A stretch of DNA of 64,000 nt from an uncultured Selenomonas sp. GTDB lineage: Bacteria > Bacillota > Negativicutes > Selenomonadales > Selenomonadaceae. The stretch lies in assembly GCA_905372355.1 (NCBI GenBank), contig CAJPOT010000002.1, positions 124,001 through 188,000 of the forward strand. Direction: 5' to 3'. The translations under genes were made by a program, and so were the position numbers. This document shows positions 53,589 to 62,192 of this stretch, piece by piece. Every line of letters starts with the position of its first letter. Position 1 is the stretch's first letter. A model generated the notes under the pieces. The model saw only the letters and a program-made list of their open reading frames with translations. It was not told the origin of the DNA and did not search any database.

Positions 53589-55467
53589 CGCGTGCTCCCT
53601 TCCATGCCGTGAGGATGCTTCTTGCCATCTGCTCAGGCAAAAGCCCGGCCATTTCCAGAAGCTCCTGCGGCTTGCCCTGCTCGATGAATGCATCGCCTAT
53701 GCCGAAGCGCACGACGGGCAGGAGAAGGCCTGCGTCTGCCAAGGCTTCGAGCACGGCGCTGCCGAAGCCGCCGGCGAGCGCATTCTCTTCCATCGTCACG
53801 AGCATCTTCTTCTCATGCGCCATGCGATGCAGCAATTCTTCGTCCAATGGCTTTACGGTGCGCATGTTGACGACGGCGGCAGAAAGCCCCTCCTCTTGCA
53901 GAAGCTTCGCTGTCTTTTGCGCCGCATCGACCATGCTGCCGACAGCGAGGAGCGCGATTTTTCCCTCCTCCTCCAAGACTTCCGCCGCAAGATTCTCCAA
54001 CGGAGTGAACGGTTCTTCCAACGCCGCGCCAATACCCTCGCCGCGCGGGTAGCGCAGAGCTACCGGGCCTTCTAGGGAAAGCGCCGTCTTGAGCATGCGC
54101 CCAAGCTCGTTCTCATCCTTGGGTGCGAGCACCTTCATGTTTGGCAGGTGGCGCAGATACGAGTAGTCGAAGACGCCGTGATGCGTCGCGCCGTCCTCTC
54201 CGACGAAGCCTGCGCGGTCGAGCGCAAAGACGACGTGCAGGTTCTGCAGACAGACGTCGTGCAAGATCTGGTCGTAGGCACGCTGGGCGAACGTCGAATA
54301 GAGCGCGAGCACGGGCTTCCTGCCCGCCGCCGCAAGGCCGGCGGCAAACGTCGTCGCATGCTGCTCAGCGATGCCCACATCGAAGAAACGCGTCGGATAC
54401 TTCTCGCCAAACGTGCGCAGACCCGTGCCGTCGGGCATCGCCGCCGTGATGGCGACGACATCCGCATCCTCTTCGGCGGCTTCCAGCAAAGCCTTGCCGA
54501 AGACACTCGTGTACGTCGGCTTCGCGCCCGCCTTCTTCAGCGTCGTGCCGTCGGCAACGTCGAATCTGCCGATGCCGTGGAACTTGTCCGGCGCCTTCTC
54601 CGCCGGCGCATAGCCCTTTCCCTTGCACGTCTCCACATGAATGAGCAGGGGACCCTTTAGCTGTTTCGCCTGCTCGAACACATCGAGCAGAAGGGCGATG
54701 TTGTGCCCGTCCAAGGGGCCGATGTAGTGAAAGCCCATGTCGGTGAAGAGGCCGCCCGGCACGAGTGCCGAGCGCACGCCGTCCTTGATGTGCTCGGCCG
54801 TCCGGTAGACGCGCTCGCCGATGTGCGGGATGCTCTTGAGAAAGTTCTTGATGTCCTGTTTCGCACGGTGGTAGCCCGGTGCGACGCGGAAGCGCGACAG
54901 ATACTCGGACATCGCGCCGACGTTCGGCGCGATGGACATGCCGTTGTCGTTCAGAATCACGATGATGTCCTTGCCCAGTGTCCCCGCATTGTTCAGTCCC
55001 TCGAACGCCTCGCCTCCCGTCAGTGCGCCGTCGCCAATGACGGCGGCGATACGGTAATGCTCGCCCGCGATGTCACGCGCCGCCGCCATGCCGAGGGCGG
55101 CCGAGATCGACGTGCTCGAATGACCTGTGCCGAAAGCGTCGTAGACGGACTCCTCGCGCTTGGGGAAGCCCGTGATGCCGCCTTTCTGGCGAAGACCGAC
55201 GAATGCCTCGCGCCTGCCCGTCAGAATCTTGTGCGCATACGCCTGATGACCGACGTCCCAGACGATCTTGTCCTCCGGACAGTCGAACGACCTGTGCAGG
55301 GCGAGCGTAAGCTCCACCGTGCCAAGGCTCGGGGCGAGATGACCGCCCGTCTGGGAAACTGTGTCGATAATATAGCGGCGCAGTTCTCTCGCCAGCTGCG
55401 AAAGCTCATCGAGCGTGCAGCTTTTCAGCGCGTGCGGTTCGTTTATGCGTTCCAACAGCTGTCCCAT
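53569..55467 (-). CDS. dxs: 1-deoxy-D-xylulose-5-phosphate synthase
   Basis: First step of the MEP isoprenoid pathway; thiamine-diphosphate enzyme. 632 residues: GGHLAPSLGTVELTLALH, IWDVGHQAYAHKILTGR, GHSSTSISAALGMA, VIGDGALTGGEAFEGLNNAG (ThDP/Mg site), the DGHN motif, then the second half with GLRTFGEKYPTRFFDVGIAEQHATTFAAGLA. The most probable start is the ATG at 55467 with GAGG nine bases before; a GTG at 55482 and an ATG at 55473 are in frame but poorly spaced. It directly follows ispA. Confidence 0.95.
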   Translation of the reverse strand: MGQLLERINEPHALKSCTLDELSQLARELRRYIIDTVSQTGGHLAPSLGTVELTLALHRSFDCPEDKIVWDVGHQAYAHKILTGRREAFVGLRQKGGITGFPKREESVYDAFGTGHSSTSISAALGMAAARDIAGEHYRIAAVIGDGALTGGEAFEGLNNAGTLGKDIIVILNDNGMSIAPNVGAMSEYLSRFRVAPGYHRAKQDIKNFLKSIPHIGERVYRTAEHIKDGVRSALVPGGLFTDMGFHYIGPLDGHNIALLLDVFEQAKQLKGPLLIHVETCKGKGYAPAEKAPDKFHGIGRFDVADGTTLKKAGAKPTYTSVFGKALLEAAEEDADVVAITAAMPDGTGLRTFGEKYPTRFFDVGIAEQHATTFAAGLAAAGRKPVLALYSTFAQRAYDQILHDVCLQNLHVVFALDRAGFVGEDGATHHGVFDYSYLRHLPNMKVLAPKDENELGRMLKTALSLEGPVALRYPRGEGIGAALEEPFTPLENLAAEVLEEEGKIALLAVGSMVDAAQKTAKLLQEEGLSAAVVNMRTVKPLDEELLHRMAHEKKMLVTMEENALAGGFGSAVLEALADAGLLLPVVRFGIGDAFIEQGKPQELLEMAGLLPEQMARSILTAWKGARDGEGAA

Positions 55468-55478
55468 ATCCATCCGCC

Positions 55479-56366
55479 TCACTTTTTCCGTCCGAGCAGA
55501 AACAGCGCCAAATCCCGCAGGAAGGCGGCGCGTTCGCCAAAGATGTCGAGCGCCGCCACGGCTTCATCTACTGCATCCTCAGCCAATTTCTTCGCCTCTT
55601 CCAGGGAAGTCAGCGTCACATAAGTCGCCTTCTCGTTGCGAACGTCACTGCCCACGGGCTTGCCGATCGCCGCCTCGTCTCCCGTGACGTCGAGGATGTC
55701 ATCCGTGATCTGAAAGGCCAGCCCAAAGCGCTCAGCATAAAGCGTCAACGCGGCGAGTTCCTCCTCCTTCGCGCCCGCCAGAATCGCGCCCGAGCGTATG
55801 GCGGCGCAAAACAGTGCGCCCGTCTTGCCCATGTGAATCTTTCGAAGGGCTGCCAGATCGAGACGCCTGCCCTCGCCCTCAAGGTCGAGCACCTGTCCGC
55901 CGACCATGCCGTAAGGGCCGGCCGCGCGGCTCATCTCGGAGACGACGGTGACGAGGGTTTCAGGGGCAGCGCCCTCTTGGCGCAGCATGACCTCGAAGGC
56001 GAGCGTCAACAGAGCGTCGCCCGCGAGCACCGCAATTCCATCGCCAAAAACCTTGTGGTTCGTGGGCTTGCCGCGTCGATAGTCGTCGTTGTCCATCGCG
56101 GGCAGATCGTCGTGAATCAAGGAATACGTATGAATCATCTCAATGGCGCATCCCGTCGTCAAGAAGGCCGCGCCATCCTTGCCGACGGCGTCGGACGCCG
56201 CCATCAGGAGCACGGGGCGCAGGCGTTTGCCGCCCGCCATGAGGCTGTATTCCATCGCCTTTTCCAGCGTCTCATCATACGCGGGCACTTTCTTCAGCTC
56301 GCGCAGAAGCCCCTCTTCCACCAAATCGGCACGCTTTTTCCATTCCGCCTTAAAATTCACGTGCAT
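55479..56366 (-). CDS. ispA: Farnesyl/polyprenyl diphosphate synthase
   Basis: Condenses IPP with allylic diphosphates. 295 residues. First Asp motif in SLIHDDLPAMDNDDYRRGKPTNH, the GDALLTLAFEVM strand, and the second Asp motif in AFQITDDILDVTGDEAAIGKPVGSD. The ATG at 56366 follows AGGGGG and begins 17 bases inside xseB. Residues before the first Asp motif (TYSLIHDD) suggest a C15 product, but the chain length is not certain. Confidence 0.93.
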   Translation of the reverse strand: MHVNFKAEWKKRADLVEEGLLRELKKVPAYDETLEKAMEYSLMAGGKRLRPVLLMAASDAVGKDGAAFLTTGCAIEMIHTYSLIHDDLPAMDNDDYRRGKPTNHKVFGDGIAVLAGDALLTLAFEVMLRQEGAAPETLVTVVSEMSRAAGPYGMVGGQVLDLEGEGRRLDLAALRKIHMGKTGALFCAAIRSGAILAGAKEEELAALTLYAERFGLAFQITDDILDVTGDEAAIGKPVGSDVRNEKATYVTLTSLEEAKKLAEDAVDEAVAALDIFGERAAFLRDLALFLLGRKK

Positions 56367-56601
56367 CCCCCTCAATCTCCAAGCGAAACTCCTCGACTGC
56401 GCCGCCCTTTTCCTTGAGCACGACATCCATCGCCTTTTCCGCACGATCGAGCGAAGTCATGCAGAGCTTCGCAAGCTCCACGCCCTTCGCATAATTGTCC
56501 ATGAGCTGTTCCAAGCTCAAATCGCCGCTTTCCATCGCCTGCACGAGTTCTTCCAGCTCCGCGAGCGCTTGCTCAAAGGACGGCGTCTTCTTTCTCGGCA
56601 T
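56350..56601 (-). CDS. xseB: Exodeoxyribonuclease VII small subunit
   Basis: 83 residues, all helical: SFEQALAELEELVQAMESGDLSLEQLMDNYAKGVELAKLC is the family signature. It pairs with XseA to degrade single-stranded DNA. The ATG at 56601 shares its A with the xseA stop (TGATG), with AAGGAGG upstream; an ATG one codon earlier is closer to the ribosome site. Confidence 0.94.
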   Translation of the reverse strand: MPRKKTPSFEQALAELEELVQAMESGDLSLEQLMDNYAKGVELAKLCMTSLDRAEKAMDVVLKEKGGAVEEFRLEIEGDAREF

Positions 56602-57803
56602 CATAAACCTCCTTCTCGCAAACCTCCGACGACGGCGTCAAAGCTGCCGTCGGCAAGGCGCACGAGGATCCCATCTCCAACGGCAAGCTCCTTCACGCTG
56701 CGCACCGCCGTGCCCGCCTTTTCCACAACGCTGTAGCCGCGCCGTATGACGTGCAGCGGATTGAGCATCTCGAGCTTTTCCGCTGCGACCTGAAAGGCGT
56801 GCTGCTTTTCCAGCAGGGCGCGGCGCATCCCGCGGTCGAGCGCTTCCGACGCCATGTCGAGCCTTTGACGACGCTCGGCTAGGAGCGCCTGCGGCGGACG
56901 CTTCAGGAAGAAGCCGCCCAGACGCTCCACGCGCTCGCGCTCGTAGTAAAGACGGCTCTTCACCGCCTTTTGGAGACGCATCTCACATTCGCCAATGCGG
57001 CGGAAGAGCGCCGCCGTCTCGGGCACGGCGAGTTCCGCCGCCTGCGACGGCGTCGCCGCACGCACATCACTCGCATAGTCGGAAAGAGTCGTATCCGTCT
57101 CATGACCGACGGCAGAAATGACGGGAATCACGGAGTCATAGATCGCACGCACAACAGGCTCCTCGTTGAAAGCCCACAAATCTTCCGCCGATCCGCCGCC
57201 TCTGCCGACGATCAAAAGGTCGACGGGGTACTTCTCATTGAAGAAGCGGATGGCGGCAGCGATCTCAGCCGCCGCGCCCTCGCCCTGCACGAGCGTCGGA
57301 TAAAGAACCAAGCGAACATTCGCATCGCGCCGTTTGGAAACGCGGTAAATGTCGCGCAGCACTGCGCCCGAAAGGGACGTCACGATACCGATCGTGCGAG
57401 GAAACGGCGGCAGAGGCTTCTTGTGTTCCTCATTGAAAAGCCCCTCGGCGGCAAGGCGAGCCTTCAGCTGCTCGAAGGCGACGCTCAGTTCTCCCGCCCC
57501 CACGGGCAGAAGGCGCTCGACATAGAGCTGATAGACGCCGTCGCGCTCGTAGACGGAAACCTCGCCCGTGGCTACGACCTTCATGCCGTTTTCCGGCTGA
57601 AAACGCAGAAGCCGCGCACGGCTCTTGAACATCACGCCCTTCAGAGACGCCGTCTCATCCTTCAGCGTGAAATAGCAATGTCCCGAAGCGTACATCTTGT
57701 AATTGGACAGTTCGCCCTCGACGGAAACATTGCGCAGCAATCCTTCCGCCTGGAACATGCTCTTGATGTACTGCGTGAGCGCGGATACGCTGTGAACCGC
57801 CAA
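56601..57803 (-). CDS. xseA: Exodeoxyribonuclease VII large subunit
   Basis: 400 residues. N-terminal OB-fold starting AVHSVSALTQYIKSMFQAEGLLRNVSVEGELSNY, then PPFPRTIGIVTSLSGAVLRDIYRV, ILIVGRGGGSAEDLWAFNEE-like LLIVGRGGGSAEDLWAFNEEP, PVISAVGHETDTTLSDYASDVRAATPSQAAELA, the catalytic core. A coiled-coil C-terminus follows with RRGYSVVEKAG. TTG at 57803 with AAGGAGG seven bases upstream is the best start. The ATG at 57830 has no ribosome site. Confidence 0.94.
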   Translation of the reverse strand: MAVHSVSALTQYIKSMFQAEGLLRNVSVEGELSNYKMYASGHCYFTLKDETASLKGVMFKSRARLLRFQPENGMKVVATGEVSVYERDGVYQLYVERLLPVGAGELSVAFEQLKARLAAEGLFNEEHKKPLPPFPRTIGIVTSLSGAVLRDIYRVSKRRDANVRLVLYPTLVQGEGAAAEIAAAIRFFNEKYPVDLLIVGRGGGSAEDLWAFNEEPVVRAIYDSVIPVISAVGHETDTTLSDYASDVRAATPSQAAELAVPETAALFRRIGECEMRLQKAVKSRLYYERERVERLGGFFLKRPPQALLAERRQRLDMASEALDRGMRRALLEKQHAFQVAAEKLEMLNPLHVIRRGYSVVEKAGTAVRSVKELAVGDGILVRLADGSFDAVVGGLREGGL

Positions 57804-57838
57804 ACCGCCGCCTCCTTCCGAAGTCGTCATAAGGAAAG

Positions 57839-57865
57839 GGGCTGTCGCGCAAAAGGCAACAGCCC
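57839..57865 (-). terminator. Hairpin between nusB and xseA (weak terminator or attenuator)
   Basis: Arms GGGCTGT/ACAGCCC around a 13-base loop, then CCCCTTTCCTT on the minus strand, six bases after the nusB stop. The T-tract is interrupted, so partial readthrough is likely. Confidence 0.5.
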
Positions 57866-57870
57866 GAGGA

Positions 57871-58293
57871 TCACCGTGCCAGTCCGCCCAAGATCCCGTT
57901 GACGTAGCGGCTGGAATCATCCGTGCCAAATTTCTTCGCCAGCTCGACCGCTTCGTTGATGGCGACGCCGACATCCACCTTTTCCGCACCGTACTTCATC
58001 TCGTAGAGCGCGATGCGGACGATGTTGCGGTCAACGCCCGTCATGCGGTCGAGCTTCCAATCATGCGTGGACGCGGCGATCTCCTCATCGATGGCGGCGA
58101 GATGCTCGCGCGTACCGCGCACGAGGGAAGCCGCATAGCTATAATCCCGCTTCGTCTCAACGGGCATTTCCTCGACCGCCGCATCGAGCGCCCACATCTG
58201 GCACGCCTCTTCGGAAGCCGACTCCGACGGCGGATTGAGCTCCAGTTGGAACAACGTCTGAAGCGCCGCCTCACGCGCCTGTCTACGACTCAT
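57871..58293 (-). CDS. nusB: Transcription antitermination factor NusB
   Basis: Part of the rRNA antitermination complex; binds boxA RNA with NusE. 140 residues, all-helical: RRQAREAALQTLFQLEL, the WKLDRMTGVDRNIVRIALYEM segment and GVAINEAVELAKKFGTDDSSRYVNGILGGLA. ATG at 58293 with AGGAAAAGG upstream; an in-frame start 13 codons earlier is not needed. The gene closes the asp23/amaP unit and precedes xseA. Confidence 0.94.
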   Translation of the reverse strand: MSRRQAREAALQTLFQLELNPPSESASEEACQMWALDAAVEEMPVETKRDYSYAASLVRGTREHLAAIDEEIAASTHDWKLDRMTGVDRNIVRIALYEMKYGAEKVDVGVAINEAVELAKKFGTDDSSRYVNGILGGLAR

Positions 58294-58359
58294 AAAACAA
58301 AACCTTTTCCTTTCCTGTCGCTCAAAAGCCAAAGCAACGAGCCGCTTCCGCCTCCAGTC

Positions 58360-58647
58360 TCATTCCCGAAAGCGATGCCGCCGATAACGCTGTCGATAGG
58401 GAAACATCTCATCAAAAAAATCTTCCACATCGCGCAGACGAATATCATGATCGATGCGAATGCCAACGAGCAGCCCGACAAGGCAGCAGAAGAGCACGAA
58501 GAACGTCTGCCAGAAGCCGAAGATAAGCACAGCGAGACCAAAAAGCGCCCCGAAAAACACGCCGCCGATCTTGCCGCGATGCGGCAGGAGCGCGGGCGCG
58601 TGCGCTTCAAAAAAAGCCTTGAACGGGCATGTCTTTTCCTCACCCAT
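58360..58647 (-). CDS. DUF2273 small membrane protein
   Basis: 95 residues with a Cys near the N-terminus and two membrane segments (about 26-60, KIGGVFFGALFGLAVLIFGFWQTFFVLFCCLVGLLVG). The tail RYRRHRFRE is basic. In Firmicutes this domain sits between amaP and asp23-type genes and is thought to anchor the Asp23/AmaP complex (recalled). ATG with AGGAGG, 12 bases after the amaP stop. Confidence 0.85.
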   Translation of the reverse strand: MGEEKTCPFKAFFEAHAPALLPHRGKIGGVFFGALFGLAVLIFGFWQTFFVLFCCLVGLLVGIRIDHDIRLRDVEDFFDEMFPYRQRYRRHRFRE

Positions 58648-58661
58648 CTGCCTTCCTCCTG

Positions 58662-59240
58662 TCAAACGACGCGCTTCTTCTTCGTCAGCGGCGCATTGGA
58701 AATATCTTCGACGACAATGTCCAGCGAAAACTCATCGACGCCCATCGTTTCCTGCATAGCGCGGCGAACTTCCGTGCGAATATCGTCAGAAACAGCGGCG
58801 GCATTCGCCTCCTTGCCTATGACGATAGCGAGGCGAAGGGAGAGCTGCGCCCCGTCCTTCGCGGCCTTCTTCGCGACGGAAACCTTCACCTGGAGACTCC
58901 GGACGCCCGGAACGGTCTGCACTGTCTGCTCCACGAGATTGTGGACGGCGCCGAGCGAGACGCCGACATCGCCTGCCTTGCCATGGAGCACGAGGAATTC
59001 GCCGCCCTCCCGTTTATCTGAGCCACCCGAAAAGCTGCAGCCGATCAGATGTATGCTTAGAAGAAATACAAGGACGCCTCCCGCAACCAGCTGCCATTGC
59101 TGCGCTCCCATCAGGTAGCGGTACTCGTTGAGCAGGATCGGTTCGGGCACGATCTGCAGAGCAAGCGCCACGATGCCCAGCGAAAGGCACGCGACGGCGA
59201 GCGCGTAAAGGAACAAAAGAAAGCGGTTGATGATCCCCAT
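58662..59240 (-). CDS. amaP: Alkaline shock response membrane anchor AmaP
   Basis: 192 residues: two membrane segments (about 5-32 and 48-68) and a C-terminal Asp23-like domain (LVLHGKAGDVGVSLGAVHNLVEQTVQTVPGV, QLSLRLAIVIGKEANAAAV). It recruits Asp23 proteins to the membrane in Gram-positive relatives (recalled). ATG at 59240, 17 bases after the asp23 gene. A Cys in LIGCSFSGG after the second segment could be a weak lipobox, but it lies too far from the N-terminus. Confidence 0.88.
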   Translation of the reverse strand: MGIINRFLLFLYALAVACLSLGIVALALQIVPEPILLNEYRYLMGAQQWQLVAGGVLVFLLSIHLIGCSFSGGSDKREGGEFLVLHGKAGDVGVSLGAVHNLVEQTVQTVPGVRSLQVKVSVAKKAAKDGAQLSLRLAIVIGKEANAAAVSDDIRTEVRRAMQETMGVDEFSLDIVVEDISNAPLTKKKRVV

Positions 59241-59257
59241 GAACTTTCCTCTCCTCC

Positions 59258-59653
59258 TCAGTGGACGCGCGCGTCCTCTTCCTCTGTTTCCTCAGCGAAG
59301 CTCACGCCCTGCACATGGACATTGACTTCGACGACGGTCAGCCCCGTCATGTTCTCGATTGCCTTCTTGACATTTTCCTGCACAGCGATGGCTACATCGG
59401 GAACGCGCGCGCCGTACTTCACGATCATGTAGAGATCGACCGCCGTTTCCTTCTCGCCGACCTCGACCTTCACGCCCTTCGTGAAGCTCTTCTTGCCGAG
59501 CATTTCGGCAATGCCGCCGGCGATGCCGCCGCTCATGCCCGCGACGCCGTCAATCTCCGTCGCGGCGAGTCCCGCGATGATGCCCACGACCTCGTCGGCG
59601 ATGCGGATCGAACCGATCGCGCCCTTCTTGCTCATGCTGACTTCCTCTGCCAT
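59258..59653 (-). CDS. Asp23/Gls24 family envelope stress protein
   Basis: 131 residues with the family signature: GSIRIADEVVGIIAGLAATEIDGVAGMSGGIAGGIAEMLG, KGVKVEVGEKETAVDLYMIVKYGARVPDVAIAVQENVKKAIENMTGLTVVEVNVHVQGVSF and an acidic tail. The ATG at 59653 follows GGAGG with eight bases. It forms a set with amaP and DUF2273 downstream. Confidence 0.92.
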   Translation of the reverse strand: MAEEVSMSKKGAIGSIRIADEVVGIIAGLAATEIDGVAGMSGGIAGGIAEMLGKKSFTKGVKVEVGEKETAVDLYMIVKYGARVPDVAIAVQENVKKAIENMTGLTVVEVNVHVQGVSFAEETEEEDARVH

Positions 59654-59669
59654 GGAAAATTCCTCCTTC

Positions 59670-59748
59670 AAAACACATTGCACGCCGCCCTGTCGGATGG
59701 CAGATGCAGAAAACACATCGTATGCCGCCTTATCAGCATCAGATGCAA
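59670..59748. repeat. Imperfect tandem duplication, about 40 bases, before asp23
   Basis: Two units (59670-59709 and 59710-59748) share AAAACACAT, GCCGCC and CAGATGCA in the same order, with divergent bases between. It fills the 102-base gap between efp and asp23. Function not known. Confidence 0.7.
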
Positions 59749-59755
59749 AAGAAAA

Positions 59756-60313
59756 TCAGGCGCGCTCGATATAGTTGCCCGTACGCGTGTCGATGCGCAG
59801 GACGTCGCCTTCATTGACGAAGAGAGGCACGCGCACGACGTAGCCCGTCTCGACTGTCGCCATCTTTGTCGCGCCCGTCGCCGTATTGCCCTTGACGCTC
59901 GGCTCACACTCCGTGACCTTGAGATTGACGGACGTCGGCAAGGTGATGCCAATGATGCGATCCTTGAATGTCTGCAGATTGACTTCCATATTTTCCTGCA
60001 GGTAGTTCAGGGCGTCGCCGAGCTGATCCTTGCTCAGTTCCGTCTGCTCGTAGTTCTCCGTATCCATGAACGTATACATGCCGTCGGCTTCATAGAGGTA
60101 CTGCATCTTACGCGTATCAAGACGCGCCGCAGGCATCTTTTCGTTCGGGTTGAACGTGCGCTCGACGACGGCTCCCGTCTCGACGTTCTTGATCTTCGTG
60201 CGCACGAACGCCGCACCCTTGCCCGGCTTCACATGCTGAAACTCGACAACCTGCCAAACGCCGCCGTCAATCTCGATCGTGAGACCTGTACGAAAATCTG
60301 TGCTTGAAATCAT
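59756..60313 (-). CDS. efp: Translation elongation factor P
   Basis: Rescues ribosomes at polyproline. 185 residues in three KOW/OB domains: MISSTDFRTGLTIEIDGGVW, the loop HVKPGKGAAFVRTK with Lys32, the residue that is modified in Bacillus EF-P (recalled), and the C-terminal domain ending VPLFVNEGDVLRIDTRTGNYIERA. ATG start. The enzyme that would modify Lys32 is not recognised in the window. Confidence 0.97.
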   Translation of the reverse strand: MISSTDFRTGLTIEIDGGVWQVVEFQHVKPGKGAAFVRTKIKNVETGAVVERTFNPNEKMPAARLDTRKMQYLYEADGMYTFMDTENYEQTELSKDQLGDALNYLQENMEVNLQTFKDRIIGITLPTSVNLKVTECEPSVKGNTATGATKMATVETGYVVRVPLFVNEGDVLRIDTRTGNYIERA

Positions 60314-60331
60314 TTGTAGCCCTCCAGTAAC

Positions 60332-61417
60332 CTATCCTTGCGTTATCTCAATCAGGTGCTTTGCCGCCTTCGTCAGCGGCACGCCGCCCCGCTCCTCCAG
60401 GAGCACCGTATCCTCGATGCGCAATCCGCCCCAGCCCGGCAGATAGACGCCTGGCTCGACCGTGACGACCGTGCCTTTCGCAAGATGCTCCGCCTTGCTC
60501 TTCGGCGACAGGCGAGGCTCCTCGTGAATCTCCAGGCCGACGCTGTGACCGAGTCCATGACCGAAGTTCTCGCCATAGCCCTCCTGCGTGAGGAAATCGC
60601 GCACGATTCGGTCAGCCTCTTTGCCTGAGATTCCGACATAGAGACTCTTTACGCCGAGGATCTGCGCCTCAAGCACCGTGTGGTAAAGTTCCCTGTGCTT
60701 TTCGGACGCTTCGCCCAAGACGACGGTGCGCGTGATATCGGAATGATACCCTTGGTAAACAGCACCATAGTCCATTGTAACAAATTCGCCCGCAACAAGC
60801 AACTTTTCTGATGCAGTTCCATGCGGCAGGCTGCCGCGCACGCCCGATGCCACGATCGTCGTGAAGGCGAGACGTTCCGATCCATGCTCGCGCATGAACG
60901 CCTCCAGATGCGCGGCAACCGCACGCTCCGAGATGCCGGGGCGCAGGAACTGCAGCACGTCGTCGAACGCGCGGTCGCTGATCTCCACGGCTTTTCTCAG
61001 GCAGGCAATCTCCTCGGCGTCCTTGACCTCGCGCAGCGGCTCAAGCGCAAGGCTGATGAAATTTTCCTCTGGCCAAGAAGGCAAGAGCTTCCGAAACGCT
61101 TGGAACGTATCAAAGGAGACATCTCTTCCCTCGAAGCCCAGCGAGCGGCAGCCAAGCTCCTGCACCGCCTTCGCCGCCTGCTGCCAAAGCCCAGCCTTCT
61201 GCTCGACGACCTCGAAAGCGGTTTCTGCCTTCGCCTGCTCCATATAGCGAAAATCCGTGAGCAGCAATTCGCGCTCCGCCGTGATGAGGAGAAGCGAGTC
61301 GTCGCCCGTAAAGCCGCTGAAGTAGCGCAGATTCACGATCTTGCTCACGAGCATCGCCTCGACGCCCTTCTCCTTCATGAGGGTGCGCAGACGCTCTACG
61401 CGCTTTTCCGTGCTCAT
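60332..61417 (-). CDS. pepP: Xaa-Pro aminopeptidase (M24 family)
   Basis: 361 residues. N-terminal creatinase-like domain ([33 protein letters not shown]) and the pita-bread catalytic domain with metal ligands in [18 protein letters not shown] (two Asp), [17 protein letters not shown] (His), [11 protein letters not shown] (Glu) and LRIEDTVLL (Glu). It removes residues before proline. The ATG overlaps the aroQ end (ATGA). pepP precedes efp in many Firmicutes. Confidence 0.94.
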   Translation of the reverse strand: MSTEKRVERLRTLMKEKGVEAMLVSKIVNLRYFSGFTGDDSLLLITAERELLLTDFRYMEQAKAETAFEVVEQKAGLWQQAAKAVQELGCRSLGFEGRDVSFDTFQAFRKLLPSWPEENFISLALEPLREVKDAEEIACLRKAVEISDRAFDDVLQFLRPGISERAVAAHLEAFMREHGSERLAFTTIVASGVRGSLPHGTASEKLLVAGEFVTMDYGAVYQGYHSDITRTVVLGEASEKHRELYHTVLEAQILGVKSLYVGISGKEADRIVRDFLTQEGYGENFGHGLGHSVGLEIHEEPRLSPKSKAEHLAKGTVVTVEPGVYLPGWGGLRIEDTVLLEERGGVPLTKAAKHLIEITQG

Positions 61418-61872
61418 CGCCTCGCCCCCTTCTCCTTCGCTTTGAGCTTCATCAAAGTGATTTCGAGCGCCCCCAGATAGCTCTCCGCACCGAAGCCCGC
61501 AACCTGTCCCATGACGACGGGCGCGATCACCGACGTATGGCGGAACTCCTCGCGCCGATGGATGTTCGACAGATGAATCTCGATGACGGGCACGGAAACG
61601 GCGGCGATCGCATCACGCAGAGCGATGCTGTAGTGCGTGAAAGCGGCGGCGTTCAGCAAGATGAAGTCCGCACTGCCCTCGGCATCCTGCACGGCATCGA
61701 CGAGCGCCCCCTCATGATTCGACTGAAAGAACTCGATTGCCGCACCCGCTTTTGCCGCACGCTCCCGCAGCACCTCGTTGATGTCCGCAAGCGTCGCAGC
61801 CCCGTAGATTTCCGGCTCACGCTTTCCGAGAAGATTGAGATTCGGACCGTTCAGCACCAAAATTTTCGACAA
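61414..61872 (-). CDS. aroQ: 3-dehydroquinate dehydratase, type II
   Basis: Third step of the shikimate pathway. 152 residues: [21 protein letters not shown] (catalytic Tyr/Arg loop), [76 protein letters not shown]. Start TTG at 61872 follows GGGGGAG at five bases and gives the normal length. ATGs at 61902 and 61896 have no ribosome site. Length and order next to pepP agree. Confidence 0.95.
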   Translation of the reverse strand: MSKILVLNGPNLNLLGKREPEIYGAATLADINEVLRERAAKAGAAIEFFQSNHEGALVDAVQDAEGSADFILLNAAAFTHYSIALRDAIAAVSVPVIEIHLSNIHRREEFRHTSVIAPVVMGQVAGFGAESYLGALEITLMKLKAKEKGARR

Positions 61873-61901
61873 GATTTCTCCCCCCGTCGTTTCCATCTTC
61901 A

Positions 61902-62192
61902 TTAATAGCGAATCACAAAATCCTGCTCATCCGCCGTTTCCCGCGCCTCCGTGACAAGACCGCTGACACGGATGTAGCCGTTGCCCTGCCAAATCCTGTT
62001 CCAAAGCGCCTCGACAGCCTCGGCTTGACCCTGCACCTCCATCGTGACGGAGCCGTCCTCCATGTTGCGCACCCAGCCGCAAAGGCCAAGCTCCAGCGCA
62101 TTCTGCTGCACGAAGAAGCGAAAGCCGACGCCCTGCACGCGCCCCTCGGCTCTGGCAAAGAAGCGCACATTTTCCTTTTCCATCACATTCAT
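61902..62192 (-). CDS. acyP: Acylphosphatase
   Basis: Small enzyme that hydrolyses acyl phosphates. 96 residues with [39 protein letters not shown]: the Arg and Asn active-site residues are present. The C-terminus ends [15 protein letters not shown]. The ATG at 62192 overlaps the U32 stop (ATGA); an ATG three codons in (62183) has AAAGGA nine bases upstream and may be used instead. Confidence 0.92.
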   Translation of the reverse strand: MNVMEKENVRFFARAEGRVQGVGFRFFVQQNALELGLCGWVRNMEDGSVTMEVQGQAEAVEALWNRIWQGNGYIRVSGLVTEARETADEQDFVIRY

